NCBI GenBank assembly: GCA_009739215.1
Contig: VSJF01000010.1
Span: 992,001 to 1,056,000 of the forward strand
Length of the DNA stretch: 64,000 nucleotides
From: Floccularia luteovirens
Taxonomy: Eukaryota > Basidiomycota > Agaricomycetes > Agaricales > Squamanitaceae
Reading direction: 5' to 3'
Shown here: positions 24,077 through 36,053 of the stretch, in pieces
Layout of the letters: each line of letters begins with the position of its first letter
How positions within the stretch are numbered: the stretch's first letter is position 1
Made by a program: the position numbers and the translations under genes
The notes under the pieces: model-generated
Told to the model about the DNA's origin: nothing
The model's input: only the letters and a program-made list of their open reading frames with translations
Databases searched by the model: none

Positions 24077-27000
24077 TAAGTCGCTCCACCAAAGCCAGGT
24101 GGGCAATTCTGGACCGCAATGCTAGAAGATCCGCTGCGCATATAACAAATCTTTGCGGGGATGCACTCTCCGGTACATGGTTTGGAATGAATCGTGCTCT
24201 TTCCCTGGAACTTGTTGAAAGCCTAAGTAATAAGAAGTATTTCCGTTATTGATCTACCAAGATGGAACGTTAAACTCACAGTGACCAAGTCAGGATTCGC
24301 TTCCATAGCTGAATGACGATTGAGAACATGTTTAAGATAATTACTCGACAAACCCACATTCTGTGACACGATGCCACCAAGTCGCGTTCAAGGGATCGTT
24401 GTCAGTCCACCCACTGACATTCTTGCCATAGGTCTCTCGCGTGTTGTATTCGTATGCAAATGTTGGGCCGAATTCCAATTGGTGGTCAAGATTTGGGAAA
24501 GAATTGACATCGCTAAACCAACTATTCATTGAAATAAGTGCATATTGATCAAAATCATAAATCAGATCATGGCAAATAGTCACTTACGTGTGTGCATCCA
24601 TGATGTCGAATGTCTAAATTTGTACTCCTATTAGCCAAAGTGTCCAATACCCATCAAAGCTTAGTACAGACCGCAGAATCGACTTCATACACTCTAAATC
24701 CCGCGTTGAAATTTGTGATTGGGGTCAAGGATGGTCCTATCTGTGATCAATTAGGATACGTGAGTAATCACATAATAAAGTACTGGGATATCTTACCCAA
24801 GCCACTGTTCCTGCGGTGTCAGCGTTCATGACTGTCCCGTTGTTGGCATAGAATATCTATGCGAATTATATATAATTATACATAAAAAATCCATCAAACT
24901 AATCTTACCGTGAAATGATCCTCATGCGTACTATATTTAAAAAGAAGATTAACCCTCACTTTACATATGAAGTACATCAATATTCTCACTGGCCCCAGAA
25001 TATGTCTGGAAATTTCGGATCAGTTAACCATATGAAACGAAGAACAATGACCTACTAGCAATAACGTGAGGTGAGAAGCGGTCGACACTGTCACTCTGTT
25101 AGCGGCAATCAAGACTCAAATCTAAGTTACACACATTTGATAAACTAGAAAAGAAACCTGTCAATAAATATACCTAAACTGCAGTGGAGGCTGATTACTC
25201 ACATAGGTTGGTAGGGTTCCTAAGTGGATTAGTTCCATCCCATCCAGTTAAGACATGTCCTATAATCCAAACTGCCCAGGGAAAAGGTCCTCTGACATTC
25301 TTTCCAAGAATGAGCAGAGATAGACAAACCTCGATCACCCTTATCCTCCGCATCTTGTAGTTCGTCCGTCATGAAACGCAGCATTCCAGAGACGTCAGCG
25401 TCTGTCATATTGATAAAGTTAAAGTAATTTGTGCTTGAAGTCATATCATATAACTATTCGGCAGCTTGCAGACAATAAATGTGCTTACCGGTACCCTAGA
25501 GTATATTGAATAAGATTGAATCATATATATACATATATAATAATGGAACGCACACATATCCGTATTCAGAGCGATGATACGCAGACCATCTTGACGTCTC
25601 ACCGAATATGAGGCATAATGAGCTCGTGCCTGGTCAACTGAAGATTGAGGAAGCCACCCCTCATGTTGCCATAAGCTAGCTACATGGTCGTAGTTCCTGT
25701 CAATGATATTAGTCTGGCTCAAGCGTGCACAAACGGAGGAGGCCAAACGAACCAGCTAAATTGATCGGCAAGCGCATCACCAAGTGAATGCGGGGCATCT
25801 TGGGCTCTATCATAATCGTAAATGAAATGCAATCAAGGTTGAATACGATGAAACCCACTGATTATAGGTGTCGTGATTTCCAAGGGCAGCATAAACTGGC
25901 CCACTGCCTAACATCCGCTTGAATAGATCATACATAAGTGACTAAGAATAGCTGTATCAGATCAATGCGCAATCGGAGAACACAAATTTAGTACCTCCGT
26001 GTACTCTACGTAACTCCTAAACACAGATGGTTAGTATTTAAAATATAAACAAGCAAGATAAGATGAAGGGATACATACCTCGATAGCTCAAATTCAGGAG
26101 AGTGAGCGACTAGGTCCCCGGTGAAAATAGTATAAGCAAAGCCTGTCTTTTCGGTCCCTGCTAATGCAGGGATTGCCTCAAACGTAGACATAGCGAGAGA
26201 CATTGGGGTATCGCTGTAATACAAGTACTTCAGTCATAGTGTAACCATGGAACAAAGTTTGGGCCCACCAAACATAGGCACCGTAACGGGGCGCAGGTTG
26301 TAAAATTTTGTGTGGGCTTTGGTTGTTGAAAGCGTCGTTCCTGCAACATGTCCCAGAAGTGCAATTTGCTTCGGCGCCGGTCATGAATCCTAGTACAAGG
26401 TAATAATGAGAACTTAAGTCACACCTAAACTGTGAGCTTTTACGTACTAGGATCTATGTGGAAATCAGAGAGATGCAACACCTTGAGGCGCTTCCCACTA
26501 GGCTTCTTCGGTTTAGGTAGCGGGTTCGGTTTAGGCTTTGCGAACCATCCAGTAGTATTAAGCGGGGCCGTTGGCGGAAGTTCACATGCGCCTCCCATAA
26601 ATTGTTGACAATACGACTTTATCATATGACATTAGCGTGAAATTGTTATAGGGGATATATCATTAGGATCTTACTTGGCCATCATAACCGCCAACATCAG
26701 CATTAGCAAGAACCTGTGTAATCGTGCCTCCAAGAGCATTGGCACCAAACGTAGCCTCACAGGTAGTAGAAAGTTGGAACTTCTCGCAAATCTTTACAAC
26801 AAATTCTGGACCATTCTTTGGGGTTGCCAATGCAACAAACTTTGCAACTTCCAGGAGGGCCTGGCACTGTGCACAGGTGTTGTTTCCGAAGATAGGGTTA
26901 GCAGTAATCGAATCCATTTGTCTTAACGCTTCCTGAAGTATCCTTGCTGACGATGCCGTGGGGGGCAGTGGATGGGGGTCAGCCTTGTCGACTTGCGGGA

Positions 27001-27291
27001 GAGCATTAGGATTCGTCAAGGAGAATGGATAGGTCTCATGCTAAATGTTAGACGGCGCGTGGTAAGAATCGGTTCAGCATTCTAAAAAAAGATATACGCA
27101 ACAGTGATAGGGTCGGTTACAATGGGCTGCACCTGGGAAGCTGTGGCTGTCGGGTTGTTGTAATATTTCTTGAAAGCCGACGTTGGGAAAGCGCCTGGAG
27201 CAGTGAAATTGGAAGGTTTGATTACTGCCTCACTGGCTGTAGCGAGCGTGCATAAGCTCGCTGCAAGTGCCAGGGTAATAAATCGACGCAT
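24077..27291 (-). CDS. Secreted acid-sphingomyelinase-like phosphodiesterase, copy B
   Basis: Same architecture as copy A. The start at 27291 gives a signal peptide (MRRFITLALAASLCTLATAS) and then VIKPSNFTAPGAFPTSAFKK. The saposin B exon is about 27019-26663 (NTCAQCQALLEVAKFVALAT). Phosphatase motifs follow: VLHLSDFHIDP, GACGAEANCTSGTCC-type cysteine segment after the DxH exon (MTGAEANCTSGTCCRNDAFN), FTGDLVAHSP, an intact GNHDTYN-type block near 25870, and the H-containing GHVLTGWDGTNP segment near 25240. The C-terminus reads CTGECIPAKICYMRSGSSS and ends PGFGGAT at 24077. All exons I traced are open. It is closer to copy C than to copy A, especially in the leader and 5' flank, indicating a later duplication. 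Confidence 0.85.
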
Positions 27292-27344
27292 TTCGCACCT
27301 TTGAGTTCATGAGGAGAGGAAACTGTTGCTATTTATCCTACACG

Positions 27345-27367
27345 CCCATTCGAACGTGGGTGGCGTT
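27345..27367 (-). promoter_or_regulatory. Shared upstream element of the sphingomyelinase array, copy B version
   Basis: CATTCGAACGTGGGTGGCGT on the plus strand lies about 55-75 bases before the copy B start. On the coding strand it is followed by GGGCGTGTAGGATAAATAGC, whose ATAAATA is a plausible TATA-like box. Copy C has the same arrangement almost base for base, which suggests selection or recent duplication. Confidence 0.5.
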
Positions 27368-28454
27368 TGGAAAGGCACTTTATGGCAAGAAGCAGTTTAG
27401 ACCAGGTTCCATATGCATAGGAAGCCGATTACACGCTCATGTGGTGTTTGGGAGGTAGTCAAATATATCCAACTTTATATGAACTTCGATTTTGCGTAAT
27501 TTTTGGCTAAGTTTAGAAGTTGCCCCTCTGTTTTGCTTGTGCTACGCGCTATAACATACCCGGTGCGAATCTTCTTCACTACTCTTGTGGTAAGGACATA
27601 TAGCTTCGGGCCGACCGATCACTTTCATCTAACACATCAATAAGAGTGATCAGCCGGTCAAGGGAGGGTGAAATGGTCTTCAAACAGGTTGATCAATGAT
27701 TCTTGCACCCCAAATTTTCAGCTGAACATTATTGTTGCTCTGCATTCTGTATGCATTGATAGAAATTACATGTGGATAGATCCCCATCTACAAGCGGCAG
27801 AGTTGACATGCAGCGGTAGGCATGATATGACGGGCCGTGTTAAGTTTATCGCCACCACGAACCGGAAAAATTGATGCGCTAATTGCCTTGGATTTGTGTT
27901 ATCATTGAACCACCTCATAAGTAATGCTTTCCAGTACCCGCCCTTACATTCAACACATAAACCAGAGCATCAATTTCCCTTGGACCGGTTATGGGTCCTT
28001 TCGCCTATTACCCGATATCCTTGAGTAAACCGTCTCATGTGCCGCTTGAAGGTACTTGATGTTGTTAGAATCAAGTTCGAGGGTACCGGTATGCCCATGG
28101 GGGGTAGCGGAGTGCCGTTTTACTACGTCATGCAGCAGCGTCTCAACAGATATCTATCCTTGCACCTTCAAAACGTGCCAATTATCAGAGATAAGGGAAA
28201 GGCGAACGACTACTGATTACCACTCACAAAGTCTGTCGTATCAACACCTTTTCTAAGTTTAATGGTTGTATCCGCATTGGCTTGCCACTCATAATAAAAT
28301 TCTCAAACGTGCGCGTAATTGTTCGCCTATTTTTGACGCTTCGTTGACAACGAATTTTAGTTCCCTATTACCGCGATTTTAAGAGTTCAGAGCTAACAGA
28401 ATACCATTGACAAATGATCTCACTGGATCAGAGTTTGTACTCTGGTTTCTAAAT

Positions 28455-28814
28455 CGGTTGTAATATACTACTTTTCCTTAACCGACTATTTGTGATATTG
28501 GCCACCGTCTTCTTGACGTCAGAGGCGAGCAGTTCAGTATACTCCACAAGATCTTTCCTCGATTCTTCCCTTTTCCTGCTGTATATCCCAATGCTTCAAT
28601 TTCTAAATATACCGCGACAAGAAGGCTAGACTCACAAAACAATCTCAATGAGAGTAGAAAAAGCGTCTGCAGAAGTCTGTATGCCAGGGATGGAACATCG
28701 GCTTAATAACGATCTTCCAGAGCTAGCATTGTTGAGAACATCGTCAATGGCCTGATCAGCAGTGGGAGGAGAGGTTGGTCGGAATGGAAGTTGTCGAAAG
28801 ACAGTGCTGGTCAA
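28455..28814 (-). CDS. Possible small hypothetical gene or gene fragment
   Basis: An exon from 28814 begins MTSTVFRQLPFRPTSPPTAD and reaches ADAFSTLIEIV. A plausible intron starting GTGAGT near 28633 joins it to a second open segment reading KDLVEYTELLASDVKKTVAN, which ends near 28455. The amphipathic helical character and joined frame make it gene-like. I do not recognise a family. It may be a degenerate 5' end of a longer gene, since nothing conserved continues further downstream. Low confidence. Confidence 0.25.
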
Positions 28815-29807
28815 GTGATGAGTGTGAATAGAACCATGAAAAGAGAGGGTCTTGTGAGTGGGTCCTCCATTGTTCTATGATGTTATAAACAGATTGTGAT
28901 CCAACACGCGTATTGCGCAGCTATCTTTCGTGTGATTGACATTGTGTTGTGCAGCCAATTTTGGTACACTGGCGCTTCTTTCAACCTTGTGATATTGGTT
29001 ACGACCGGCGTAGTACGTCAATATGGATTAACTGGAAAGAAACTGCAAATTGGTAGTGGAGATTCGTTACAGAATAGGGCCAGGTGTAGAGCTGGTTTAG
29101 AGGAAAAACATGTTGTCCTTCAATACTCTCTATATCTTGGACCACACCAATAGCTTCCAGCGCATTCTTCTGGAAGTGCCATCAAATGACGACAGCCACT
29201 AAACCTCAGCTTCAGGAGCAATCACCAGTTGGGGCATGGGGGTTTGATGGGGGTGGTATGCGGTCAAGGAAGCCAGTTAAACTTGTCTAATTCGGGAAGG
29301 CGGACCGTTACCGGTTCCGGTTACCATTAGCAAGTTCAAGTTAGCATCTCTATTCTTAAACAATAACTACAGCTGCGCAGAGACATTGTTCTTGCAGGAT
29401 GTCATACTATGTCACTGCTATCTCGGACTACCCATTACCTAGACGTGGAAGGTGCGAATGTGGATATGGGAAGACAAGATATAATACCAATCCTTTCGTT
29501 GTGATCTGTGTCGATTACGTCTAGTAACTAAATTATGATAATGATCTTTGTAACTTATTAGCGAACGCATGCGCTGGGCGGGAAATTTTTTCCCTAAAAT
29601 ATGAGTAATTTTATATCAGAACTTGATAGTGATATTTTGCACTTCACAAGGAACTACAACTTCAGGATATCAATCAATACGAACTTCTGTAAGAGCCTGA
29701 CATTCTTGAGTGTTGGAGAAATGTCAATAAAAATAGTGATAAAAAGTCCTTGATTGTTCTGCTGCCATAGATATGTACTTTACTAAGGAATAGCAATGTA
29801 CGTTCAA

Positions 29808-32800
29808 CTAAACAGCTATTCCAAATCCAGGCTTGCAATTCTGTAGTGCAATACTAGCGGATCCGCTGCGCATATAACATATCTTTGCAGGAATGCAGTC
29901 CCCGACGCATGGTTTAGTTTTAACTGAGCTCTTGGCCTCCAACTTGTTGAAAGTCTAAGTAATAAGAAGTATCTCAGCATTCTGCCTTGGTCGGAGTTTG
30001 ACCGAAAACATAGTCTAGCACTCACTGTGACAAGGTCAGGATTCGCTTCCATAGCTAAGGAGATTATTAAGAATACTGTTCAAAGAGAAAATCTCTACCC
30101 GATAAACCCACCTTCAGTGACGTGATGCCACCAAGTAGCGTTCAAAGGGTCATTGTCAGTCCATCCGCTGATGGTTTTGCCATAAGTCTCCCGCGCGCTG
30201 TACTCATATGTGTATGTGGGCCCGAATTCCAATTGATGGTCGAGACTTGGGAAAGTATTGACATCACTGGTCCAACTGTTCATTGTAAAAGATACTCGTT
30301 AATCAATGTCGCAAAATTGGGTCATGAGACTAGTCACTTACGTGTGTGCGTCCATGATTTCGAATGTCTGGATGTATATCCTGTTAGCCGAAATATTAAT
30401 ACCCATTGAAGTTCAGAACAAACCGCAGAATCAACTTCATAGACCCTAAACCCGGAATTAAGATTCGTTATTGGGGTCAAGGATGGTCCTATCTGTGATT
30501 GATTGAGATGGTTCAGTAAATCACCTAAAAACGGAGTATTAAGGCGTCTCACCCAAGCCACTGTTTGAGCGGTGTTAGCATCCATTACAGTCCCGTTGTT
30601 GGTGTAATATATCTGCGCGAGGTTATATATTATAGAGAATACGACGAGAACTTTCAGCTAGACTTACCGAGAAATGGTCTTCATGCGTACTGTATTAACA
30701 AGATTAATCGTCGCTTCACATATAGAATTAAACAATGTTCTCACTGGCCCCAGAATATGTCTGAAATTATCAAATTAGCTAACAATACGAACCGAGAAGA
30801 AATGACCTACTAGCAATGACATGAGGTGAGAAGCGGTCGACACTGATGGGATTGGTTAGCGACAGTCAAGACATAAGTCTATATACACACATTTGATAAA
30901 CTAGGAAACCCATATATCAGCAAATGTGTTTACACCAGAACAGACGTAAATTACTCACACAGGTTGGTAGGGTTCTTCAGTGCATTAGTTCCATCCCATC
31001 CAGTCAGAACATGTCCTATAATCCAAACTACGGGGGAAAGCTCTGACGATATTCTTGCTAGGAAGGAGAGACAGACAGACCTCGGTCACCATGGTCCTCT
31101 GCATCCTGTAGCTCATCCGTCAGGAAACGCAACATTCCAGAAACGTCGGGATTTGTCATGTTGATGTAGTCGAAGTAATTCGAGCTTTTAACACATGTTA
31201 GGATTATTTCGCCAGCCTTGCATAATATGAACATGCTTACTGATACCCTGAAAACATTTCAAAGCAAGGTTAGATTATATATAATATTGATTAAATGTAG
31301 TGAAACCCACACATATCCGTGTTCAGAGAGATGACACGCAGTCCATCTTGACGTTTTACAGAATATGAGGCATAATGAGCTCGAGCCTGGTCGACCGCAG
31401 CTTGAGGAAGCCATCCCTCGTGTTGCCATAAACTCGCTACATGTTCGTAATTCCTATAAACGACATTGGTATGACTCAAGCTTTTACAAATGGAGGAGGC
31501 TGAACAAACCAGCTAAACTGTTGGGCAAGTGCACCACCAAGCGAATGTGGGGCATCCTGAGCTCTATATCATAATCATAAACGAAATCCAAGCAAATTAT
31601 AATACGATAAAGCTCACTGATTGTAGGTGTCGTGATTGCCGAGGGCAGGGTAAACCGGACCACTGCCTAGCATCCGCTTGAATAAATCATACATGATTGC
31701 CTAAACATCACTGCATCAGATCAAACACAAAATCAGTAACCAGAATTAGTACCTCCGTGTATTCTACAAGACCTCTGTACACGCATGGTCAGGCATAAAC
31801 AAACAGGACAAAGATAGAAATATAAACCTCGATAGTTGGTTCTCAGGCACATGGGAGACTAGATCCCCCGTATAAACCATCCAAGCAAAACCTGTCTTTT
31901 CAGTGCCTGCTAATTCCGGGATTGCATTTAAGGCAGCCAAGGCGAGAGCCATTGGGGTATCACTGCCATACAGGTACTTAAATCATGGCGGAATCATACG
32001 AAATAAAGTTGAGCAGACCAAAGATAAGCACCGAAACGAGGCGCAGGTGATAAAGCCTTGTTTGGACTTTGGGCATTGAAAGTGCCTTGCCTGCAACATG
32101 TTCCTGTAGTGCAATTTGCTTCAGAACCGGTCATAAATCCTGATACAATGAAATGATGAGAATGTAAGTCGTTCTTAAACTGTGAGTTTTTACGTACTAG
32201 GGTCCAAATGGAAATCAGAGAGATGCAACACCTTAAGACGTTTTCCGCTGCGCCTCTTTGATTTAGGTAGCGGATTTGGTTTGGGCTTTGCGAACCATCC
32301 AGTAGTGTTGAGCGGGGATGTTGGTGGAATATCACATAAGCCCAAAAAGTTGTGACAAAATGCCTTTATCATACAATATTAGCATGGTAAAGAAGACCTC
32401 TCATTATGATCTTACTTGGCCATCATAACCACCAACATCGGCATTAGCAAGGACTTGTGTGATCACGCTTCCAAGGGCATCGATACCGAACGTGGCTTCA
32501 CAGGTCGTAGAAATTTGGGACTTTTCGCACAACTTTACAGCAAGTTCAGGACCATCCTGCGGGGTTGCTAACGCAACAAACTTTGCGACTTCCAAGATTG
32601 CCTGACACTGGGCGCATGTATTTCCATCAAAAATAGGGTTAGCAAGGACCGAATCAATTTGTCTTGATGCTTCCTGAAGTATCCTTGATGACGATGCCGT
32701 GGGGGGCAAGGGATGGGGGTCTGCCTTGTCAATTTGCGGGATAGCATTGGGATTCGTCAAGGAAAATGGATAGGTCTCATGCTGAAATTTGGATGGTGGA

Positions 32801-33033
32801 TGGTAAGTTTCGCTCCAACATTAGAAGAAACAGGTATACGCAACGGTGACAGGGTCAGATATAATGGGTTGCACTTGGGATGCTGTGGCTGTTGGGTTGT
32901 TGAAATACTTCTTGAACGCCGAGGTTGGGAAAGCGCCTGGAGCAGTGAAAGTGGAAGGTTTGATTATTGCTTCACTGGCTGCAGCGCGCGTGCATAAGCA
33001 CGCTGCAAGTGTCAGGGTAATAAATCGACGCAT
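29808..33033 (-). CDS. Secreted acid-sphingomyelinase-like phosphodiesterase, copy C
   Basis: Same architecture as copies A and B. The start at 33033 gives a signal peptide (MRRFITLTLAACLCTRAAAS) followed by IIKPSTFTAPGAFPTSAFKK. The saposin B exon is about 32760-32404 (NTCAQCQAILEVAKFVALAT). The metallophosphatase motifs VLHLSDFHLDP, YTGDLVSHVP and FWGHTHEDHFS are all readable, the last only after splicing the intron inside GH/TH. The NAAALGNHD-equivalent block near 31640 reads PALGNHDTYN. The C-terminus reads CVGDCIPAKICYMRSGSAS and ends KPGFGIAV at 29808. No disruption seen. Its leader and 5' flank are nearly the same as in copy B. It probably encodes a secreted isoenzyme. Confidence 0.85.
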
Positions 33034-33695
33034 TCTGCACCTATGAGTTCATGAGAGAGGGGAAACCGCCGCTATTTAACCTACACGCCCATTCGAACGT
33101 GGGTGGCGTTCGCATAGGCACTACATTGTAAGAAGCGATTTAGATCATGGTCCCATATGTGCAGGAAGCTGATAATTCATTCGTGTGGGTTTTGAGAGGT
33201 GATTCAACCTTCGATTTTGCGTAAATCCCGGCAGATTTTAGAAGCGGCTCCTGCTATAGTCTGCTTTGTACTACACATATGGGGTGTGAATTTTCTCCAC
33301 CGCTCCCGTGGCATGACAATGTAGCTTCGGGGAAGATAATTGTTTGATGGAAATGTGACGTAAATACCCCTCCATGAACATTATTACAATTTGTTTGGAT
33401 CCGTTAATTTAAAATCTTGACATTCTCGTTACATTTCAACATGTAAAATATGAAGCAGACTTTTTTCACGCATACGTTTACTAGTATTATTCATTCTTTC
33501 AATTTCATCAAACAATAAGGGAATTCAAAATAGACACAGCGGTCACTTCAAAGTTCACTTCACTTTTTATTCCCACTCTTTATTTGTGTGGTGAATTCCA
33601 TTGTTGGTGTTATCACATTTTGCACGTGATACTAGTCGAATATGGATGCCCAGGCGCCCAATCCAGGCTTTTAGCCATTTTTCGGATACTACACT
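33034..33695. other. Intergenic region upstream of copy C
   Basis: Carries the copy C promoter and beyond it AT-rich sequence in which I see no coding segment. Confidence 0.45.
33088..33110 (-). promoter_or_regulatory. Shared upstream element of the sphingomyelinase array, copy C version
   Basis: CATTCGAACGTGGGTGGCGT on the plus strand is identical in core to the copy B element and lies about 55-75 bases before the start. On the coding strand it leads into GTGTAGGTTAAATAGCGGCG, with TTAAATA in the TATA position. Confidence 0.5.
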
Positions 33696-34857
33696 ATGAC
33701 TGGTAAATCCCACTTAAAAGGTAACCAAAAACTCAAAACACACTATAGCTTGATTGGCCACCACACCACACACGTGCTGGAACGCAGTCAGAAGCGCGAA
33801 CGTAGTCTACAGGACTCACCCGTCGACGATGACAATGGTGCTGAAATATCTCGAAGCCCTCAAGGAAGAATTAGATGGATTCGAAGAAAGGGGGATGAAT
33901 TATACATCATCTCAGAACATGTCCTTGCGCTGGAGAACATACTAAAAAATCCCAAAAAAACTAGTACGTAACTCATTGCTCATAGTGTTATTTATAAATA
34001 GTTCTCCACAAAATGACTTTTCTTATCTGTTGGAGAAGAAAATTTGGTGTCACGAGGAAACGTCTCGTTTGGGAGCCGAATCAACTAGATGCAGAGGCTG
34101 GAATCTTGGACCCTACACTCCCGAATCAAGAAGATCTATGCACACATTAACATGGATGTACGTCTTATGTTAATCATCTTTGCTGTCCGGTCGTTTAAAT
34201 GCACCAGGTTATGTATGATTCTTGACGCCATACTGCTCGCGTTGTCAAAGATTACCTCAACTGCAGAGAAGGGCGTGGCCATAGAGGATTGCTCAGGGAG
34301 ATGGGGTCCAAGTCTCTCACCTTGTTTCGGGATATGAATTATGGTTAACTGGAAATGTTGACTATGCGGTTATTGAGAACGAAAATGTGGAAGATAATAA
34401 GGGTGAAGAACCACAAACTATTATACATTGTCGCTCTATGAATTGCTCGATTGCTTTCTCAGATCGCTTGCTCGCCCCTGGTGGAACCAGAAAAGATGCA
34501 TTTCTGATTTCAACAGGTCGCCTGTTCTTTGCTGAAGCTAAACGCCAGAATCCCTCGCAGACCTTGGGCTCTCATTTTCCAGAAGCCGTTAGTCAAGCTA
34601 TTGCATTGTTGAAGCCGGCAAAGTCTATCACTACTGCCTACTTTACTTCTTTATCTAAGCTTTGCCTTTCAGCCTTTCAGAGGTCCGCTTCTGTCTATCT
34701 GATGGGCAGTCATGGATTTTCTTCATTTTGAAACTGGAAAATGAGATGCTGATGTACTATGAATCAGCAATACGCCATCTGAGCACAGATGTATTGGAGA
34801 ACTCTGATATCCCATGACGCAAGATTGTGCAACTCGTTCGTGAATATTTGAATGGGT
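33696..34857 (+). pseudogene. Decayed hypothetical gene of an apparent Agaricomycete protein family
   Basis: Coding-like segments follow one another with frame breaks. The best parts read WLTGNVDYAVIENENVEDNK, then FLISTGRLFFAEAKRQNPSQ and FPEAVSQAIALLKPAKS. A final segment in another frame reads VRFCLSDGQSWIFFILKLEN and continues to ENSDIP with a stop near 34818. The order resembles uncharacterised basidiomycete proteins I have seen with a WLTG-DYAV block, an EAKRQ block and a CLSDGQ-WIF block; I know no function for them. The junction before VRFCLSDGQ could not be restored by a canonical intron in frame, so I call it a likely pseudogene. It separates copy C from the D stub. Confidence 0.4.
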
Positions 34858-34999
34858 AAGCTTTACTATCAGTGTGCATATCTGCTTTTCATGACAATGT
34901 CAATTTTTTATTATCAAGCTGAGCCCTTCCAATTCAATTCCTGGTCTGTTTAAGTTGAGGTAGAGTGTTGAAGTTGCCTCTTCTCGCGATATGGAGAAG

Positions 35000-35435
35000 C
35001 AAAGTGTCAAAGCAACAAATTTTGCGGACGTCCAAGATTGTCTGACACTGGGTGCATGTATTTCCACCAAAAATGGGGTTAGCAAGGACCGAATCAATCT
35101 GTCTTGATGCTTCACGAAGTATTCTTGCTGACGATGCCGTAGGGGGGAAGGGATGGGGGTCTGCCTTGACAATTTGCGGGATAGCATTAGGATTTGTCAA
35201 GGTGAATGGATAGGTCTTGTGCTGAAAGTTGGACGATGTGTGGTAAGTATCGTTCTAGTATCATAATAAAAAGGTACACGCAATGGTGACAGGAGCAAAT
35301 ATAATGGGTTGCACATGGGTTGTTATAATACTTCTTGAACGCCGACGTTGGGAAAGCGCCTGGAGTTGTGACAGTAGACGGTTCGATTACTGCCTCACTG
35401 ACTGTAGAGAGTGTCAAGATAATAAATAGACGCAT
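35000..35435 (-). pseudogene. Truncated acid-sphingomyelinase copy D (5' stub)
   Basis: Only exon 1 and most of the saposin exon survive. Exon 1 starts MRLFIILTLSTVSEAVIEPS at 35435 and lacks about eight residues of the signal peptide compared with copy C. A further short deletion removes the segment after YYNNP. The saposin part reads TNPNAIPQIVKADPHPFPPT and NTCTQCQTILDV; one missing base then shifts the frame inside the KFVAL block near 35020. No phosphatase domain follows; homology stops near 35000. Sequence is closest to copy C. The upstream element is still recognisable. It is a broken duplicate with no expected enzyme product. Confidence 0.85.
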
Positions 35436-36053
35436 TTTGTACCTTTGAGCTTATGAGCGACGGGAAACCGTCGCTATTTGACCTACACTCCCCTCCAAAC
35501 GTGGGTGGCATTGTGCGGGCGCAGCATTGCAAAAAGCGGGTTTGACCATGGTCCCATATGTGTAGGAAGTTGATAACACGCTCAAGTAGGGTTTGGGAGG
35601 CCGTTAGTGATGTCCAACCTTATTTCAAGAACTTCGATTTTGCGTAAGTTCTTAAAAGTTTGCTCCTATACTTTGCTTGTGCCACTGTTAGTTAGATGAT
35701 GGGTAGGACACGTGAGGAAGTAAACTCATGATACCATGTACGTACTCCTAATTTAAAGCTAAAACTTCCTGTGTGGCGGGGGGATACGATGGGAAAACTT
35801 GTGGAAAACGTAATTGACATAAAGAATAAGGCACCCCCCGCTATCCCGCGGGGCTATCCTAACATACATTGTAAACAGCGGCGCACAACATATTGTATAG
35901 CAGAATCACAGTGTAATTAAAAAACTTACATTACATATACAACCGATAATAAGGTGTGTCGAACAATTACAGGTTTAAGATGATCATAAAGCGATCGGTA
36001 TACTATTTGAAGAATTAGCATATACCACATGGAGATAAGAATCTATTCATTCA
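35436..36053. other. Intergenic region between stub D and the F-box gene
   Basis: Contains the D-copy upstream element at about 35490-35511 and a small GC-rich palindromic patch near 35838-35852 (CCCCGC, then GCGGGG). No coding sequence recognised. Confidence 0.45.
35490..35511 (-). promoter_or_regulatory. Shared upstream element of the sphingomyelinase array, copy D version
   Basis: CTCCAAACGTGGGTGGCATT on the plus strand keeps the AACGTGGGTGGC core of copies B and C but differs around it, consistent with a promoter decaying beside a dead gene. Confidence 0.4.

Larger units (their letters stand above)
27292..29807. other. Long intergenic region between sphingomyelinase copies B and C
   Basis: About 2.5 kb. 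The left end holds the copy B promoter. A weak minus-strand coding candidate lies at 28455-28814 (separate entry). I recognise nothing else and see no transposon ends. Confidence 0.45.

Noticed and set aside
35838..35852. GC-rich palindrome CCCCGC...GCGGGG
   Set aside because: Too short and isolated to call a terminator or binding site in a eukaryotic intergenic region.
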